Shown: positions 35,161 to 47,527, numbered from the stretch's first letter. The stretch: DNA of 64,000 nucleotides from Chrysoperla carnea (GCF_905475395.1 NC_058339.1:42975172-43039171); one strand, 5' to 3'. A program made the numbers and translations. Notes: generated by a model not told the origin, from the letters alone.

Positions 35161-35422
35161 TAACACTAAAAAGTCTAAAATATAATAAATAATTTAAAAG
35201 ATCAAAAACTCTATTGCATTAAATAAAATCTGAAAATAAAGAACAAGTTGAGTAGTTTACATAGCGACTTTAACAGTCAGGGTCCATTAGAATCTAAACC
35301 AGCCAATAAAGTCACTAAAGTCACTATGTAAACTACTATACTTGTTTCTTTCTTTTCAGATTTTAGTTAACGCAGTCGGGTTTTTTGAGTTTTAAAATTA
35401 TTTATTCTATTTGTTTTTAACT
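35161..35422. mobile_element. small inverted-repeat (foldback) element
   Basis: Two arms of about 110 bp are inverted around a spacer of about 30-40 bp. Best-matching parts are AAAATCTGAAAATAAAGAACAAGT and GTAGTTTACATAGCGACTTT on the left, with their complements on the right (ACTATGTAAACTACTATACTTGTTTC, CTTTTCAGATTTT). Similarity decays gradually toward both outer ends, so the boundaries and target site are uncertain. It lies in the probable leader intron of copy 7. Confidence 0.7.
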
Positions 35423-36082
35423 TAATTTATATATTGTCAAACAAACGGATTCATTTTGTTCGTTTTTTCATAGCCATTTTAGTAAGATATAAACTTTATT
35501 ATCTATGTCCACTTTTGATTTATCCAGGTAATAGATGTACAGACAGACGATTGTGGGGAAATGGTTCCCAAACCAATATTATTTTGTAAGAAAAATTAGA
35601 TATACGCAAGATATCACAAAAAAAATTAACGATCAAAATTTTTAGCAATAGCATTTAGCATTAGCAAACTTTACAATAAACTTATAAAAATCTCATGTCG
35701 GACGTCTAAAACCACTCCTAAACCTTCTCTAAAATTATGATAAATTTCAGATGGTTCAAGGTTTCGTTTCCAACGTGAAATTTTTTATTTATATTCTCTT
35801 AAATATGTTTTTTACTCATTTTAAAAAGCATAGTTTTCTGGCTTAGAGTTTTCTTTATCATGTGTGCGAATAAGTCTGTACTAATCTCATTTTTCTTGGT
35901 GATACCCACTACTAATCAGAGATTCAAAGTTAAATTCACCTTTACCAATGGTGATACATTAAGAGATTCAACCCTTATTACACGAAAAACGATAATACAA
36001 AGAAATGACCCAATATGATTCCAGCCTATATTTCTTTCTCCAATAATCGCAACAAAAAATACTAATAATGAATTTGTTTCAG
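35423..36082 (+). other. probable leader intron of UGT copy 7, 3' part
   Basis: No coding region was recognised. It ends in TTTGTTTCAG directly before the ATG. Confidence 0.4.
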
Positions 36083-38665
36083 ATGCGTAACAGGAATTTT
36101 ATTGAGTATTTGACGATACTTATCCTTACACTATTAAGTCAAACTTCGTGTGGATACAAAATATTAGGTGTATTTCCACATGGAGGTAAAAGTCACTTTT
36201 TTGTTTTCGCTCCAATATTAAGAGAATTGGCTCAGAGAGGCCATGAAGTAACTGTTATAAGTCATTTTCCGGAAAAAAATCCTTTACCAAACTATAAAGA
36301 TATATCGATTGTTGGTGCTGGAGAAATTGGCTTAAACAATATACCCGCAGGCGCGATTCCAAACGGTATATTTACAAATATCTTCACGCATATAGTGTTA
36401 TCCGAAGAAGGAAAACAAAATTGTGAGGCATTAAGATATCCAGAAATCCAAAATCTTATAAAGTCAAACAACACATTTGATGTTATTCTTCAAGAAAATT
36501 TTAATACTGATTGTTTTTTGGCTTTAAATTATATATTCAAAGCACCGAGTATTGGACTTAGCTCTTGTACTGTAATGCCTTGGCTACATGATCGATTTGG
36601 CATTCCACTGAATCCATCTTACAAGCCATTAAATTTTCTTGCGCACGGTGATAAAATGACATTTTATCAACGAGTGAGTAATACTTTACACTATTTCCTA
36701 CATGGTTACCTAATACCAAATATGTATATGACAAAGCAAGATGACATTGTTGTTAGAAAGTATCTTGGAGAAAATATACCATCAGTAGCAGATATCGCTA
36801 AGAATACGAGTTTATTTTTAATAAATACGCACTATACCTTGAATAAGGCTTGGGCGTACCCTCCCAACGTTGTGGAAATATCGGGTGTACATCTTGGCAA
36901 ATCCAAAGCATTACCAAGCGTAAGAAATTTTTCTGTTATTGTTTATTAAGGATGTTCCAGCATGGTATTTGCAGTTTCTATGTTAAAGCAATGGTACAAT
37001 TTTTTTTTCGACAGAATTTAACGAAAAATTAAATTTAAGAATTTAATAATGCTTACTATTAATTCCCAAAGTTTCAGAAATTTTGACCGTTTAAAATGGG
37101 AAATAATTATGCCAACGTCCCAATTTCGGTCAATTTACGTCAAAATTAATATCTCGAAAGTGAAAATTAATTTCTAAATTTTTTTTTTAGAATTGTATTG
37201 TATAAACATTTTTTTCTACTTTTTCTTCCATATATAATAATATCATAAAAAATAGGAGAGAGACCGGGCATTTTACATGCTTTAAATGGGACATGACCCT
37301 CAAAATCGCGAACTTTGTCTTTAAATATCTCGCGATCTAAACGGTCAAAAATTATGAAATTTTAGGAATTCATAAATAAAGCTATTATAAACCCGAGAAA
37401 AAAAATTCGGCCAAATCTGTCGAAAAGTGATTTCATGCTGGTACTACCTTAAGCTGAGAAAAAAGTTTTTTTCCTATCAATATATCGAGTATTACCGAGC
37501 GAAAAACGTCGAGGTCATGCTTTTAAGCAGTATACGATATGGTTATCAGTATATTTCTATGCATTGTTAATAGAGAACACCCAGTTTTATCGTCAAAAGA
37601 GATAGTGTCAGTGGAAAAATACAGTTTTCACAGATTTCTCTCTATCATACAGCGTAGGTCTACAGTTTAATGCACTGCTTTTATAAATTTTAGGATATAG
37701 AAAAATTCATTTCTGAATCTAAACACGGTGTAATTTACTTCAGTTTTGGATCAATGATATTAGGAAGTTCATTAAGTGATGATGTTAAACAAGCATTTAT
37801 GGATGCTTTTAAAGAGATACCTCAACGAATACTGTGGAAATATGAAGACGAAACACTACCTGGGAAACCGGATAATGTTATGATTAAAAAATGGATGCCT
37901 CAACTTGATATTTTAAGTAAATTAATTTAGCATCACTTTTAATATTTAGCATAATCTTGAATATTTTGTAATTTTGTAACATTGGGATCAGAATTTCGCT
38001 CTTTTTAGATAATTTATCATCAGGACATCAATGGAATATTTTTTGTTTATTTCCATAATTTAATTTTTTTGTTCACTTTAGATGTAATTTTATTTTGTAG
38101 GTCATCCAAACGTGATAGGGTTTATTTCTCACAGTGGATTGCTAGGTTCTATAGAGGCATTTTATAATGGAGTACCAATGGTATCGATACCATTTTTTGG
38201 CGATCAATTTGTTAATGCAAAAGCATTAGAATCTCATGGAACTGCAGCTGTTCTCGATACTTGGAATCTTAAAAAAGATTCTATTAGTAAAGCATTGAAT
38301 TTTATTTTGCAGCCCAGGTAAAATAGTATTAAACATATTTTTGATTAAATTAGATAAATTATTCGAATTTTTTATTATTATTGAACAGAGTGTTAGAAAA
38401 AGCAAAACGTCAAGCACGTTTGTTTCGTGATCGACCCATGTCACCTTTGGATACAGCTATATGGTGGATTGAGTATGTAGCTCGAAACGGTGGAGCAGAT
38501 GAAACGCGACCATCTGTTGTCAACATGCCATTTTATCAATCTGCTCTCTTGGACGTTGGATTATTTTTATTAGCTGTGATCTTAACAATAGTTTATATAA
38601 ATTATAGATTATTCAAATTAATTATTAATAAATTATTAAGCAAAATCAAAGTTAAAAAAGATTGA
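36083..38665 (+). CDS. UDP-glycosyltransferase, copy 7 of 9
   Basis: CDS join(36083..36919, 37694..37916, 38101..38317, 38389..38665), 517 residues. Signal peptide about 1-24, presumed catalytic His38, W346-M-P-Q349 and the signature at 361-389 are intact. In the donor half RKWMPQ is KKWMPQ, a conservative change. The tail IKVKKD keeps KxKxx. Intron 1 is 774 nt against 56-69 nt in the other eight genes, because a 0.5 kb TTAA-flanked element has inserted along with a further stretch of about 240 nt of unknown origin. The donor (AGC|GTAAGA) and acceptor (TTTTAG|GATATAG) around it are unchanged, so splicing should still be possible. Exon 1 belongs with copies 4-6. Confidence 0.93.
36950..37448. 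mobile_element. piggyBac-type MITE in intron 1 of UGT copy 7
   Basis: The element is flanked by TTAA on both sides (36946-36949 and 37449-37452), the target duplication characteristic of piggyBac-like transposons. Its ends are imperfect inverted repeats: GGATGTTCCAGCATGG on the left and, reversed, GGTAGTACCAGCATGAAA on the right. Further inverted similarity continues inside (TTTTTTTCGACAGAATTT against CACTTTTCGACAGATTTG; TTTGACCGTTTA). It has no reading frame. The superfamily call rests on TTAA and the TIRs only. Confidence 0.65.
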
Positions 38666-40094
38666 TGAAAGGACAAGAAATTGAATTGTTTATTAGTTTG
38701 TTTTATAAAATTTATATATATATTTATATCAATATATAATCTATATATCAATCTATAATAACTTTTTTATTATTCATAAAATTATGAATGTTTACTTTAG
38801 TTATATGTATAGTCTTTTTAACAGATTATTCCATAAGTCTCTCACTTTTTGCATTCAAAAAAAATTTGTACACCTCTAACATACAAATTTTGGATCGTTT
38901 CTATTCAGAATATATTTTACTGAAAATATCTCCAAAATTATTCGGAATAGAAGCTAGATTTTCGAATTTTGCACAGAAACCAACACATTTTTTACTTTTA
39001 CGTTAACTCATGGGGACCATCGACGGAAGAAAAAACTTTAAACTGTGGAATAAATGTGTTTTTTTTCTTAATAATTATAGTATAAATAATTAAAATTTCA
39101 TAATTTGTAAATTTTAACTATTTACGTGTTTATAAAAAACTATTATGAATAATTGTAAAAGCAACAACACACAGTGTTTTCAAGCAGTCACCCATCCTAA
39201 AACTAAGTGTGCTCAATATTGCTCAACTTCATTGATCGGGAGAGAATCGTTGTTTTCAATGTGGTATGTATGGAGCAATGACGTGAGACGATTAATGACG
39301 ATGACGCGAGTTCCACGATTTTTCTTCACCCAAAACACTGCTCAACGTGCTTAACAAAAAACATCATATACTACAAACAACAAATCAAAGATGACATTGA
39401 ACGATTCAAGAAGAAAAACCATGCTTTCTTATGATAAAATTTGTTTCTTTAGTTTACACATGTGAATCCATAAATCTTTCTATTTTTCTCATAGCCACAT
39501 CTTCTGAATCAAGCCTCAGATCAAAATTTGGTAAAGAGCTTTTCCATTTATTGATAAGCTTAATTTAGTTTTAGAATTTTCTGTTATCAATAACAGAACA
39601 TTGTGTAATAATATAATAAATAATATACGTGTAAAAATTTTTATATTCTTTCTTTTAAAGCAAGTAAAAACGTAAGGCAAGTTTGTCAATTATCAACCGA
39701 TGGTATACCACACGATGAGGATAGTAGCTTCAATAAATTATTTCGATTGAAACACAAATTTGGAAGAATCGATTGAAACACAATTACGGAATTTCTCAGA
39801 AATGAGATTTTTATCACGTGGCCATCCAATATTAGAAAAGTAATCATTTTTTCAATCTTTCGTTGTTTATTTTATAATTTCTTCAGGTGAAATATTCATT
39901 TACATTAATCTATTATGCTTGAGAGAAATATTCGCTTCGTTTACACAGACCCTGCATGACTTATTTTGATAAATTTGATCATTTATATAAAACGATTGAG
40001 TTTTTTTTGTAGATAAGACAAGGGAATTACATTGTTATATTTTTTAAAATGTTTTATAAAATATTGTTGTAAAGAAGTGTTTAAGCGTGATATC
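38666..40094. other. spacer between UGT copies 7 and 8
   Basis: 3' flank of copy 7 and A+T-rich sequence. No coding region is supported. A TGATAA site at 39967 and TATAAAA at 40055 precede the candidate leader of copy 8. Confidence 0.4.
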
Positions 40095-40115
40095 AGTTAA
40101 ATTAAATCAATAAAG
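40095..40115 (+). promoter_or_regulatory. candidate leader exon of UGT copy 8
   Basis: A TATAAAA box at 40055 is followed 40 nt later by an Inr-like TCAGTT (40093) and then by the strong donor AAAG|GTAAGA after 40115. This resembles the architecture proposed for copies 4-7, but there is no second copy to compare with and the leader would be only about 21 nt. The intron to the ATG exon would be about 1.4 kb. Confidence 0.25.
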
Positions 40116-41561
40116 GTAAGAAACACATTTCCAATATCGTTAGTTTTAAATAGCATCCGTTTCGGTTTCGAATAAGATAATAAAGATCGAATTACAAATA
40201 TATTCGGGATTGATTATCTTTTAGTTATCATTCCGAAATGAAAATGAATCGTAAGAAAGATTTTTCTAGATTTTTGTATCATATAATTTGGCTATCGAAA
40301 CTTTTTGGTATTGTTTAAAATTCGCCAGCACTTGGGTTATGAGCATTAAGCTCGCGCTAGATTTCAAACATAAATAACTTTTATTTTTCAAATGTAATAT
40401 GTGGTTGAAACTTTATATGTCTTATATTTTTATCTACTTTCGAGTTAAGAAATGTTCAGATTTTTCCAACATATCTACCGATTTTAAAAATATATCAGTT
40501 CTTCACAAATTGAGGTAATTTCTCTCATTACGAGAGTTAAGGTGTAAGCAAAAAATATTAGCTTTGGAAATTAAGAGCCTGTTTATGTTCTTTCGTTAGT
40601 TTAATATAAGTACTCAGAAAATGAAAAAAAAAACGAAAGGTGTCTTGGGTCAACCGGTAGGAACCTTTCGTACATTATATATGCATATGACATATACATA
40701 CATATATACGTACATATAACACTTGTATCTTTCTGAAAATTTAAGGTGTTAATTTTAGAAGTCAAATAAATACTTGTTTGATTCTTTAACAAATTTAATT
40801 TTATACCTATTTTTGGTTTGGATTATATGAAGTAATTGAAGTATTGGTTTAAAAAAAACATACTTCTAGTGGTCAACCCAATATGTGAGTACATTACGCT
40901 TGGTTTGATTAGGATATTTATTATGACATAACATAAAAATTTCATTGTACTTACTTTAAATTATCTCTGTATTCTTAAACGTCTGATAAACTTTCACAGC
41001 TCAATTTTTTTTAATGATAAAACACAAAATTTTGACAAAAAATACAAAGTGACAGTTAAAAATATAATATAAAAAATTTTTGCATTTTCTCAAAATTCAT
41101 GGCAATCTTAATCGATTGAAAAAGTTTTAGTTTCCTAGGTAGGGGTAAGGTCCGATGTCTAGACCGACGTCTAGGTAATCTAGATGCCGGTTTTTGGTGT
41201 CTGTTGCAGTTTTTTTGGTTTTAATTCACAGCCAGCAAACAAATATCGTGCGATAAGGAGGTGCGATAAGGGTATCCAATTATAGTTTCAAAACCCTGAA
41301 TGTGTTGATATTAGTTTAAAAAAATTCAATTATATAGTTTATTTCTCTGCTCTAATATTTTCACTCTCAAACATCATTTGACGCTTGAGCAGAGCGCGTG
41401 AGCAAATCTAGTTGCACGGGACTTAATTTTACCAAACGATTGATTCGAATGCTGACGGGTATTGTTAATAGTTTATCGACTGGTTGTCTTCAATAACTTT
41501 CCTTACTTGTTAAGTAATGTTTTTCCACTTCAATTTTCATTAAAATAATCACTTATTTCAG
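40116..41561 (+). other. spacer / possible leader intron of UGT copy 8
   Basis: No coding region was recognised. A compact palindromic cluster, GTCTAGACCGACGTCTAGG...TCTAGATG, lies at about 41,157-41,184. The stretch ends in CTTATTTCAG before the ATG. Confidence 0.4.
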
Positions 41562-43862
41562 ATGCGGTTAAATAATATTGGATATCTAGTTATAGTCAGC
41601 TTCTTATTAATTAATCGAATTTCGAATGGATATAAAATATTAGGTGTTTTTCCACACGGAGGAAAAAGTCATTTTAATATGTTTGTACCTATATTAAGAG
41701 AATTGGCTCGACGTGGGCATGAAGTAACAGTAATAAGCCATTTTCCAGAAAAGCAACCCTTACCGAATTATACTGATATATCTTTAGTGGGTGCTGGAGC
41801 CATAGACTTAAACGGAACTCCAGTATCAATGATAGAAGAAATTGGATACTTTCGAAACATAAAAGAACATATGCTCGTGTATGAAAGTGGAAAAAACAAT
41901 TGCGAAGGCTTAAATTTTCCTCAAATTCAAAGTTTTATCAAATCAAACAAAAAATTTGATATAATTATTCAAGAATATTTTAATAGTGACTGCTTTTTAG
42001 CGTTAAATTATATTTTTAAGGCACCTAGTATAGGAATAACTTCTAGTCAGATTTTACCGTGGAATACTGATCGTTTTGGTATTCCAGTAAATCCATCATA
42101 CATACCAGTGACTTTATTAACTTTTTCGGATCATATGACATTTTTTGAACGAGTTATAAATACAGTCGGTTATTTTGTGCATACGTATATACTACCTGGA
42201 ATGTATTCCTCCATAGGAGATTGTGCCGTCAGAAAATATATTGGGGATGATTTACCGCCGCTAGAGAGTATCGCCAAAAATACAAGTTTGTTTTTAACAA
42301 ATGCACATTTTTCAATTAACAAGCCTCGACCCTTACCTCCAAATGTCATTGAAATAGCTGGAGCTCATCTTGGAAAACCTAAACCATTGCCAACAGTAAG
42401 TTGTTCGTATTCAACTATTTTTTATTTATTTATAAATTAAACTATTTTTAGGACATAGAAAAATTTATATCTGATTCAAAACACGGTGTAATTTACTTCA
42501 GTTTTGGATCGATGATATTAGGAAGTTCATTAAGTAATGAAGTAAGACATGCATTTATAGATGCATTTAGTGAACTCCCGCAACGAGTATTATGGAAATA
42601 TGAAAATGAATCATTACCTGGAAAGACTGACAACATTATGATTAGAAATTGGATGCCTCAATTCGATATTTTGAGTAAGTTATAGCCTGAGACACTAATA
42701 TACTCTATTATTAGCGATCCTATGGCTATGGTAAAGTTATTTACGATACAAGTAGCATAAGAGCATACTCTTGCGAAAGCACAACCAGTGCGTATTGGAA
42801 AATCGAAGAAGTACGTTAATGCGTATATCGTAAAAAACTTTATGTTCGACACTAAAATGTCAAAATAAATCGTAATTATAATTAAAAACTTGTCATAAGT
42901 TATTGAGAAAACTAAAACATTTAATGAGTAACAATAGTAACTTCTTATTAGTTTAGCTTTTGACAGTAATTTGGCGCTAATTGGATTGATTGAAAATGCT
43001 TGCAGTTATAGGTAAAATATTTTTGAAGGCATCGATCAATTTAGGATTTTTAATGACGCTAATGTAGTTTGTTGTTAATAATACAATTCATCTATGCCTG
43101 TAGTAAGCACGGTTTCATATTCTGACGTTGAAGTCGATTAAAGTAGTACTACACCTTTCCAACTCTATAGGAACCTTAGTAACTCAATAGGAACCGCTGG
43201 TTTGATTATTGGGAGTTCATCTCATATACATCTCTTAAAGAAAGAGTATTTATTTAAATGTTTATTAAGGTCATCCAAACGTGGTTGGATTTATATCTCA
43301 TGGAGGGCTCTTGGGAACAATTGAAGCATTTAGTAATGGTGTCCCAATCGTAGCCGTACCATTTTTCGGTGATCAATTTCTTAATGCAAAAGCATTAGAG
43401 TCACACGGAACTGCAGCAATTTTAAATTACTTTAAATTAAGTAAAGAAGAAATCAGTAAAGCGTTGAGATTTATTTTACAACCAAGGTGATTTTTAACGC
43501 ATCAGTCATTACCTAATATATTACTTTCTTGTTAATTATAATTTCTTTTTGTTTACAGTGTGTTGGTAAAAGCTAAACGGCAAGCGAAAGTCTTTCGTGA
43601 TCGTCCTATGTCCCCTATGGATACAGCTATATGGTGGATTGAGTATGTGGCTCGGAATGGTGGAGATGATATGCGAACAGCGGTTGTTAATATGCCATTT
43701 TATCAATCTGCTCTTTTGGACGTTGGTCTATTTTTATTAACTACGATATCAATTTTAGTCTACATTATTTATAAGTTAGCTAATTGTATCATTAATAATT
43801 TATTTAGCAAAAAAGTAGTTAAAGAAAAATCAAAGAAAAAGACGAAACCTAAAAAAGAATAA
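41562..43862 (+). CDS. UDP-glycosyltransferase, copy 8 of 9
   Basis: CDS join(41562..42395, 42452..42674, 43270..43486, 43559..43862), 525 residues. Signal peptide about 1-23, presumed catalytic His37, W345-M-P-Q348 and the signature at 360-388 (FISHGGLLG ... FFGDQ) are present. It departs from copies 1-7 at many places: HFPEKQPLPNYTDISLVGAG, NAHFSINKPRPLPPNVIEIAGAHLG instead of NTHYTLN...EISGVHL, and RNWMPQ instead of RKWMPQ. The linker between IEYVARNGG and the membrane span is one residue shorter (DDMRTAV). The cytosolic tail is long and lysine-rich, ending KPKKE, which fits KxKxx. Intron 2 is 595 nt. AATAAA lies at 43874-43879. It groups with copy 9 rather than the main subgroups. Confidence 0.93.
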
Positions 43863-44357
43863 TGAGATAAGTAAATAAAATATATGCGCCATGTCTATAT
43901 TTGTTAATTTTTAATTAACAATTCAGTTCCCACTGGTAAAAAATTAGTAATTTCTGTTCAACCTAGACGAAAGCATGTTTGTCAACCAAAAACATGATTT
44001 ACATATTAATTTTGGCAAACTCATTTTGAATATTTTTTGCAGAATTGGGAATGTTTATTTTTGAATTTATTTGACCTTTTAATCCGACCCTTGCAGTCTC
44101 GTACTGTCTTTGTTATAATGTGATTATTGTTTTTCTTACTTTACTCAATTCTACATCTTATGATTCATTGTACTTATAAAATGTTACCACTTTGATAATT
44201 ATTGTATGCGCATGTATTTTATTGTGCATGCCAATCATATAAAATAAAATACATGATTTAATAATTATGCATTTGCTTCTTTGTCTGTATCATCTTCTAC
44301 TTAAGTTTCTACAGTTTAAACTTAAAAAAATTTTTAAAAATAATTGCAGTGCATATA
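43863..44357. other. 3' flank of UGT copy 8
   Basis: It contains the polyadenylation signal of copy 8 (43874-43879). Nothing else was recognised. Confidence 0.45.
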
Positions 44358-44846
44358 TTTTTATACTCTGTATATATGAAATATACATCAAGTTATACTA
44401 ATTTTAGTCCTAAGTTTGTTCCGCTTCCTAGTCCTAAGTCCGTCCGTGATCACGATATCTCAAAAACTAAAAGAGATCAATCTGAAATTTTTATAGTGTG
44501 TTCAGGGCGTAAAAAGTGAGTTTAAGATCGTAAAGTACCAACATAAGTCAATTGGGTCTTGGGTCCGTTTTTATACTTAAACAAAAGTTTAAGTAAAAAA
44601 AATGTTCTTTATAAAAAAATATAAAACTTTTGTTTGAAACATTTTTTCATAAACATCAATGTTTACCCGTGATGGCGTAAATTACGACAAAAAATTGGTG
44701 ACGGCGGCTTTAAGTCCGCTATAATTATGTTGATTTTTTAATCTCTTCTAATTTCTAAAAATAATGCAAGCACTGAAAATGGGACACTTTCTTTACTTGG
44801 TATTTCTACAATTAACTCAGTCAATGGTTTGTTTTCACTCATTTGA
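44358..44846 (+). repeat. dispersed repeat family A, copy 3
   Basis: It matches the 2625-3141 copy over most of its length: TATATGAAATATACATCA, AAGTCCGTCCGTGATCACG, GTAAAAAGTGAG, GTCAATTGGGTCTTGGGTCCG, TTTTGTTTGAAACATTTTTTC and CAATTAACTCAGTCAATGGTTTG. Part of the middle is lost and a G+C-richer piece (GACGGCGGCTTTAAGTCCGC) is present that the other copies lack. It lies directly upstream of the candidate promoter of copy 9. Confidence 0.6.
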
Positions 44847-44960
44847 CAAACAACGATATCTTATTTGACTCACAACGATAAATAAGTCTTTTGTATTACT
44901 TTCAAAATAGTTAAACTATTATATTTATTTTGAGTTTATTCACTTTCAAGAAGCAGTCTG

Positions 44961-45030
44961 TATAAATACGGTGAAAAATTTAGTGTGGTTGAATTTTATC
45001 GAATAGACGAAAAGGAATTACATTTATAAG
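44961..45030 (+). promoter_or_regulatory. candidate TATA box and leader exon of UGT copy 9
   Basis: TATAAATACGGTG begins at 44961. A start about 25-32 nt downstream would give a short leader ending at the donor-like TATAAG|GTATGTAATTAATTT after 45030. The GTATGTAATTAATT string also follows the candidate leader of copy 1 (5940), and GTATGTAAT follows that of copy 2. The intron to the ATG exon would be 45031-45766. Confidence 0.33.
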
Positions 45031-45766
45031 GTATGTAATTAATTTGAAAATTGTTAATTTAATTCTGCATGCAAACGAAATGTACAGGTGATTAAAAAAC
45101 ATAAATATCTGCATACTTTAAAATGAATAATAATTCAAAATAGTTTCATTCTAATAGTTACTTCAACAAAATTAAATTAAATTATTATTAATATAACTTC
45201 TATTTTAGAACAGCAGAACTTTACGCTTGTAAAGGGTTATAAATTGGAAAAACGTTAAATTAAACAACTTGTACGAGATGTAATGTATTTTTTATACTTG
45301 AAAGTTTGTTTTATGGCTATTTGTGTGGTATATAATCCCAGCCAAGTATAGCCCACAGCTTTGTGTAGGAGGCTGCGCAGGAGGTTCGTAGTTGAAAAAT
45401 ACACTTTTCAATTATTTGACCTCAGAGAATCTCGATAAAACATGATAACACCTCCCGTATCAATGTCGTTTGCATGCTGTTCGGTTATTTTATGAACAGG
45501 TTGATTTAAAATTTCTTTTCAAACGATAAATAGTCGATGGATATTGCAATATAAGCTACTAAAATTCGTGTAGTAATGGATAAATTGCTCAAACTGAACC
45601 GTCCTTTAATAAAAAATTTCAATAATTTATTCGATAAGAAATTTTCAGTTAGTTAGATTGTTTAAAATGGGACACCTGATATATCACATTACAACCAAAT
45701 TGTGTATCTGTGAATTTTAAATTGAGTCTCTAATATTCCTACTTATTTAAATTATTACTATTTCAG
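45031..45766 (+). other. probable leader intron of UGT copy 9
   Basis: No coding region was recognised. It ends in the acceptor CTATTTCAG directly before the ATG. Confidence 0.4.
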
Positions 45767-47527
45767 ATGCGTGCATCAGATTTTATTATTTTCGCAATTA
45801 TACTCAGTACTTCATTATTATCACAATATTCGTGCGAATATAAAATCTTAGCAGTTTTCCCACATGCCGGAAAAAGTCATTTTTTTGTATACGAACCAAT
45901 ATTAAAAGAATTAGTAAGACGTGGTCATGAATTAACTGTGATTAGCCATTTTGCTCAAAACAAGCTTTTAATAAACTTTACGGATTTATCACTAGCTGGT
46001 GCTGGAGAAATTCGTTTGAATAACTTACCAGTGTCTAAGATTGTACATAATCCGTTACGAAATTTATTTATACATCATAGATTAGCGGAAAGAGGATTGC
46101 AAAATTGTGAAGCGTTAAATTTTTCTCATATTAAAAATTTTATCAAATCAAAACCGTCCTTTGATGTTATTCTTCATGAACATTTCAACACCGAGTGTTT
46201 TTTGGTATTAAATCATATTTTTAAGGCACCCAGCATGGGACTTGCACCTTGTACAGTAATGCCATGGAATAGTAATCGATATGGAATTCCTACAAATCCT
46301 TCATATATTCCAATAAATTTATTACCTTTTTCGGATACTATGACGTTCTGGGAACGTTTGGTTAATACAGTTAATTATATTTTACATACATACATAATGG
46401 CGGACTTTTTACAAATAAGACCAGCTGATGCTTTAATAAAAAAGTACTTCGGGGACAATATGCCGTCAGTAGAAGATCTCGCTAGAAATGTTAGTTTATA
46501 TTTAGTAAATTCACATTTTTCACTCAATAAACCTCGGCCGTTACCTCCAAATGTTATTGAAATTGCTGGTGCGCATCTTGATAAACCAAAACCACTCCCA
46601 CCCGTAAGTTTGTTTGGATTCAGCAATCGTTTATTCAACCATTTCATTTATTTTTTTTTTTATTACTTTTAGGATCTAGAAAAATTTATTTCTGATTCTG
46701 AACACGGAGTAATTTACTTTAGTTTTGGTTCCGTGATATCGGAAAGAACAATTAGTGATAATGTCAAACAAGCGTTTATGGATGCTTTTAGTGAGATTCC
46801 ACAACGTGTTTTGTGGAAATATGAAGATGAATCGTTGCCTGGAAAACCAATCAATGTTTTGATTCGAAAGTGGATACCTCAGTTTGATATATTGAGTTAG
46901 TTATTACATTTGAATGAAAATCATATAAAAAATCTCAAAAAAATACATTTTATTTAGGCCATCCAAATGTGGTTGGATTTATTTCTCATGGTGGATTGTT
47001 AGGATCTATCGAAGCATTTCATAACGGCATACCCATTGTATCGATACCGTTTTTAGGTGATCAATTTACCAATGCTAAAGCACTAGAATCTCATGGAACA
47101 GCAATCGTACTTGATTTCCTTAATATCAACAAAGAAACGATTAGTCAAGCATTAAAATTTATTTTGAAACCTAGGTAAATTAAATTTGAAATATCGTTTT
47201 TCATTATGCTATCAGACAAAGTAATAATGTTGTGAATTTTGTAATCATTATACCTAATTTTATTTCCTAACTAGCATATTGAAAAAAGCGAAAAATCGAG
47301 CACGATTGTTTCGTGATCGACCCATGTCACCTATGGATACAGCCATATGGTGGATTGAGTATGTAGCTCGAAATGGTGGAGCAGATGAAATAAAACCAGC
47401 TGTTATTCACATGCCATTTTATCAGTCAGCACTTTTAGACGTTGGATTGTTTATATTATTTGTGGTAGTAATTATAGTTTATATGAATTATAGATTATTC
47501 AAACTAATATTACGAATTATAGACTAA
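45767..47527 (+). CDS. UDP-glycosyltransferase, copy 9 of 9 (short tail)
   Basis: CDS join(45767..46603, 46673..46895, 46958..47174, 47275..47527), 509 residues. Signal peptide about 1-24, presumed catalytic His38, W346-I-P-Q349 and the signature at 361-389 (FISHGGLLG ... FLGDQ) are present. It is the most divergent copy: HFAQNKLLINFTDLSLAGAGEI in place of the usual HFPEKNPLPNYTDIS, and GSVISERTIS after YFSF. The exon 2 donor is GTTAGT rather than GTGAGT or GTAAGT. The C-terminus stops at LILRIID, about eight residues after the membrane span, so the KxKxx tail found in the other eight copies is missing. Degenerate sequence resembling that tail follows the stop. AATAAA lies at 47556-47561. Introns are short (69, 62, 100 nt). 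Confidence 0.92.
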
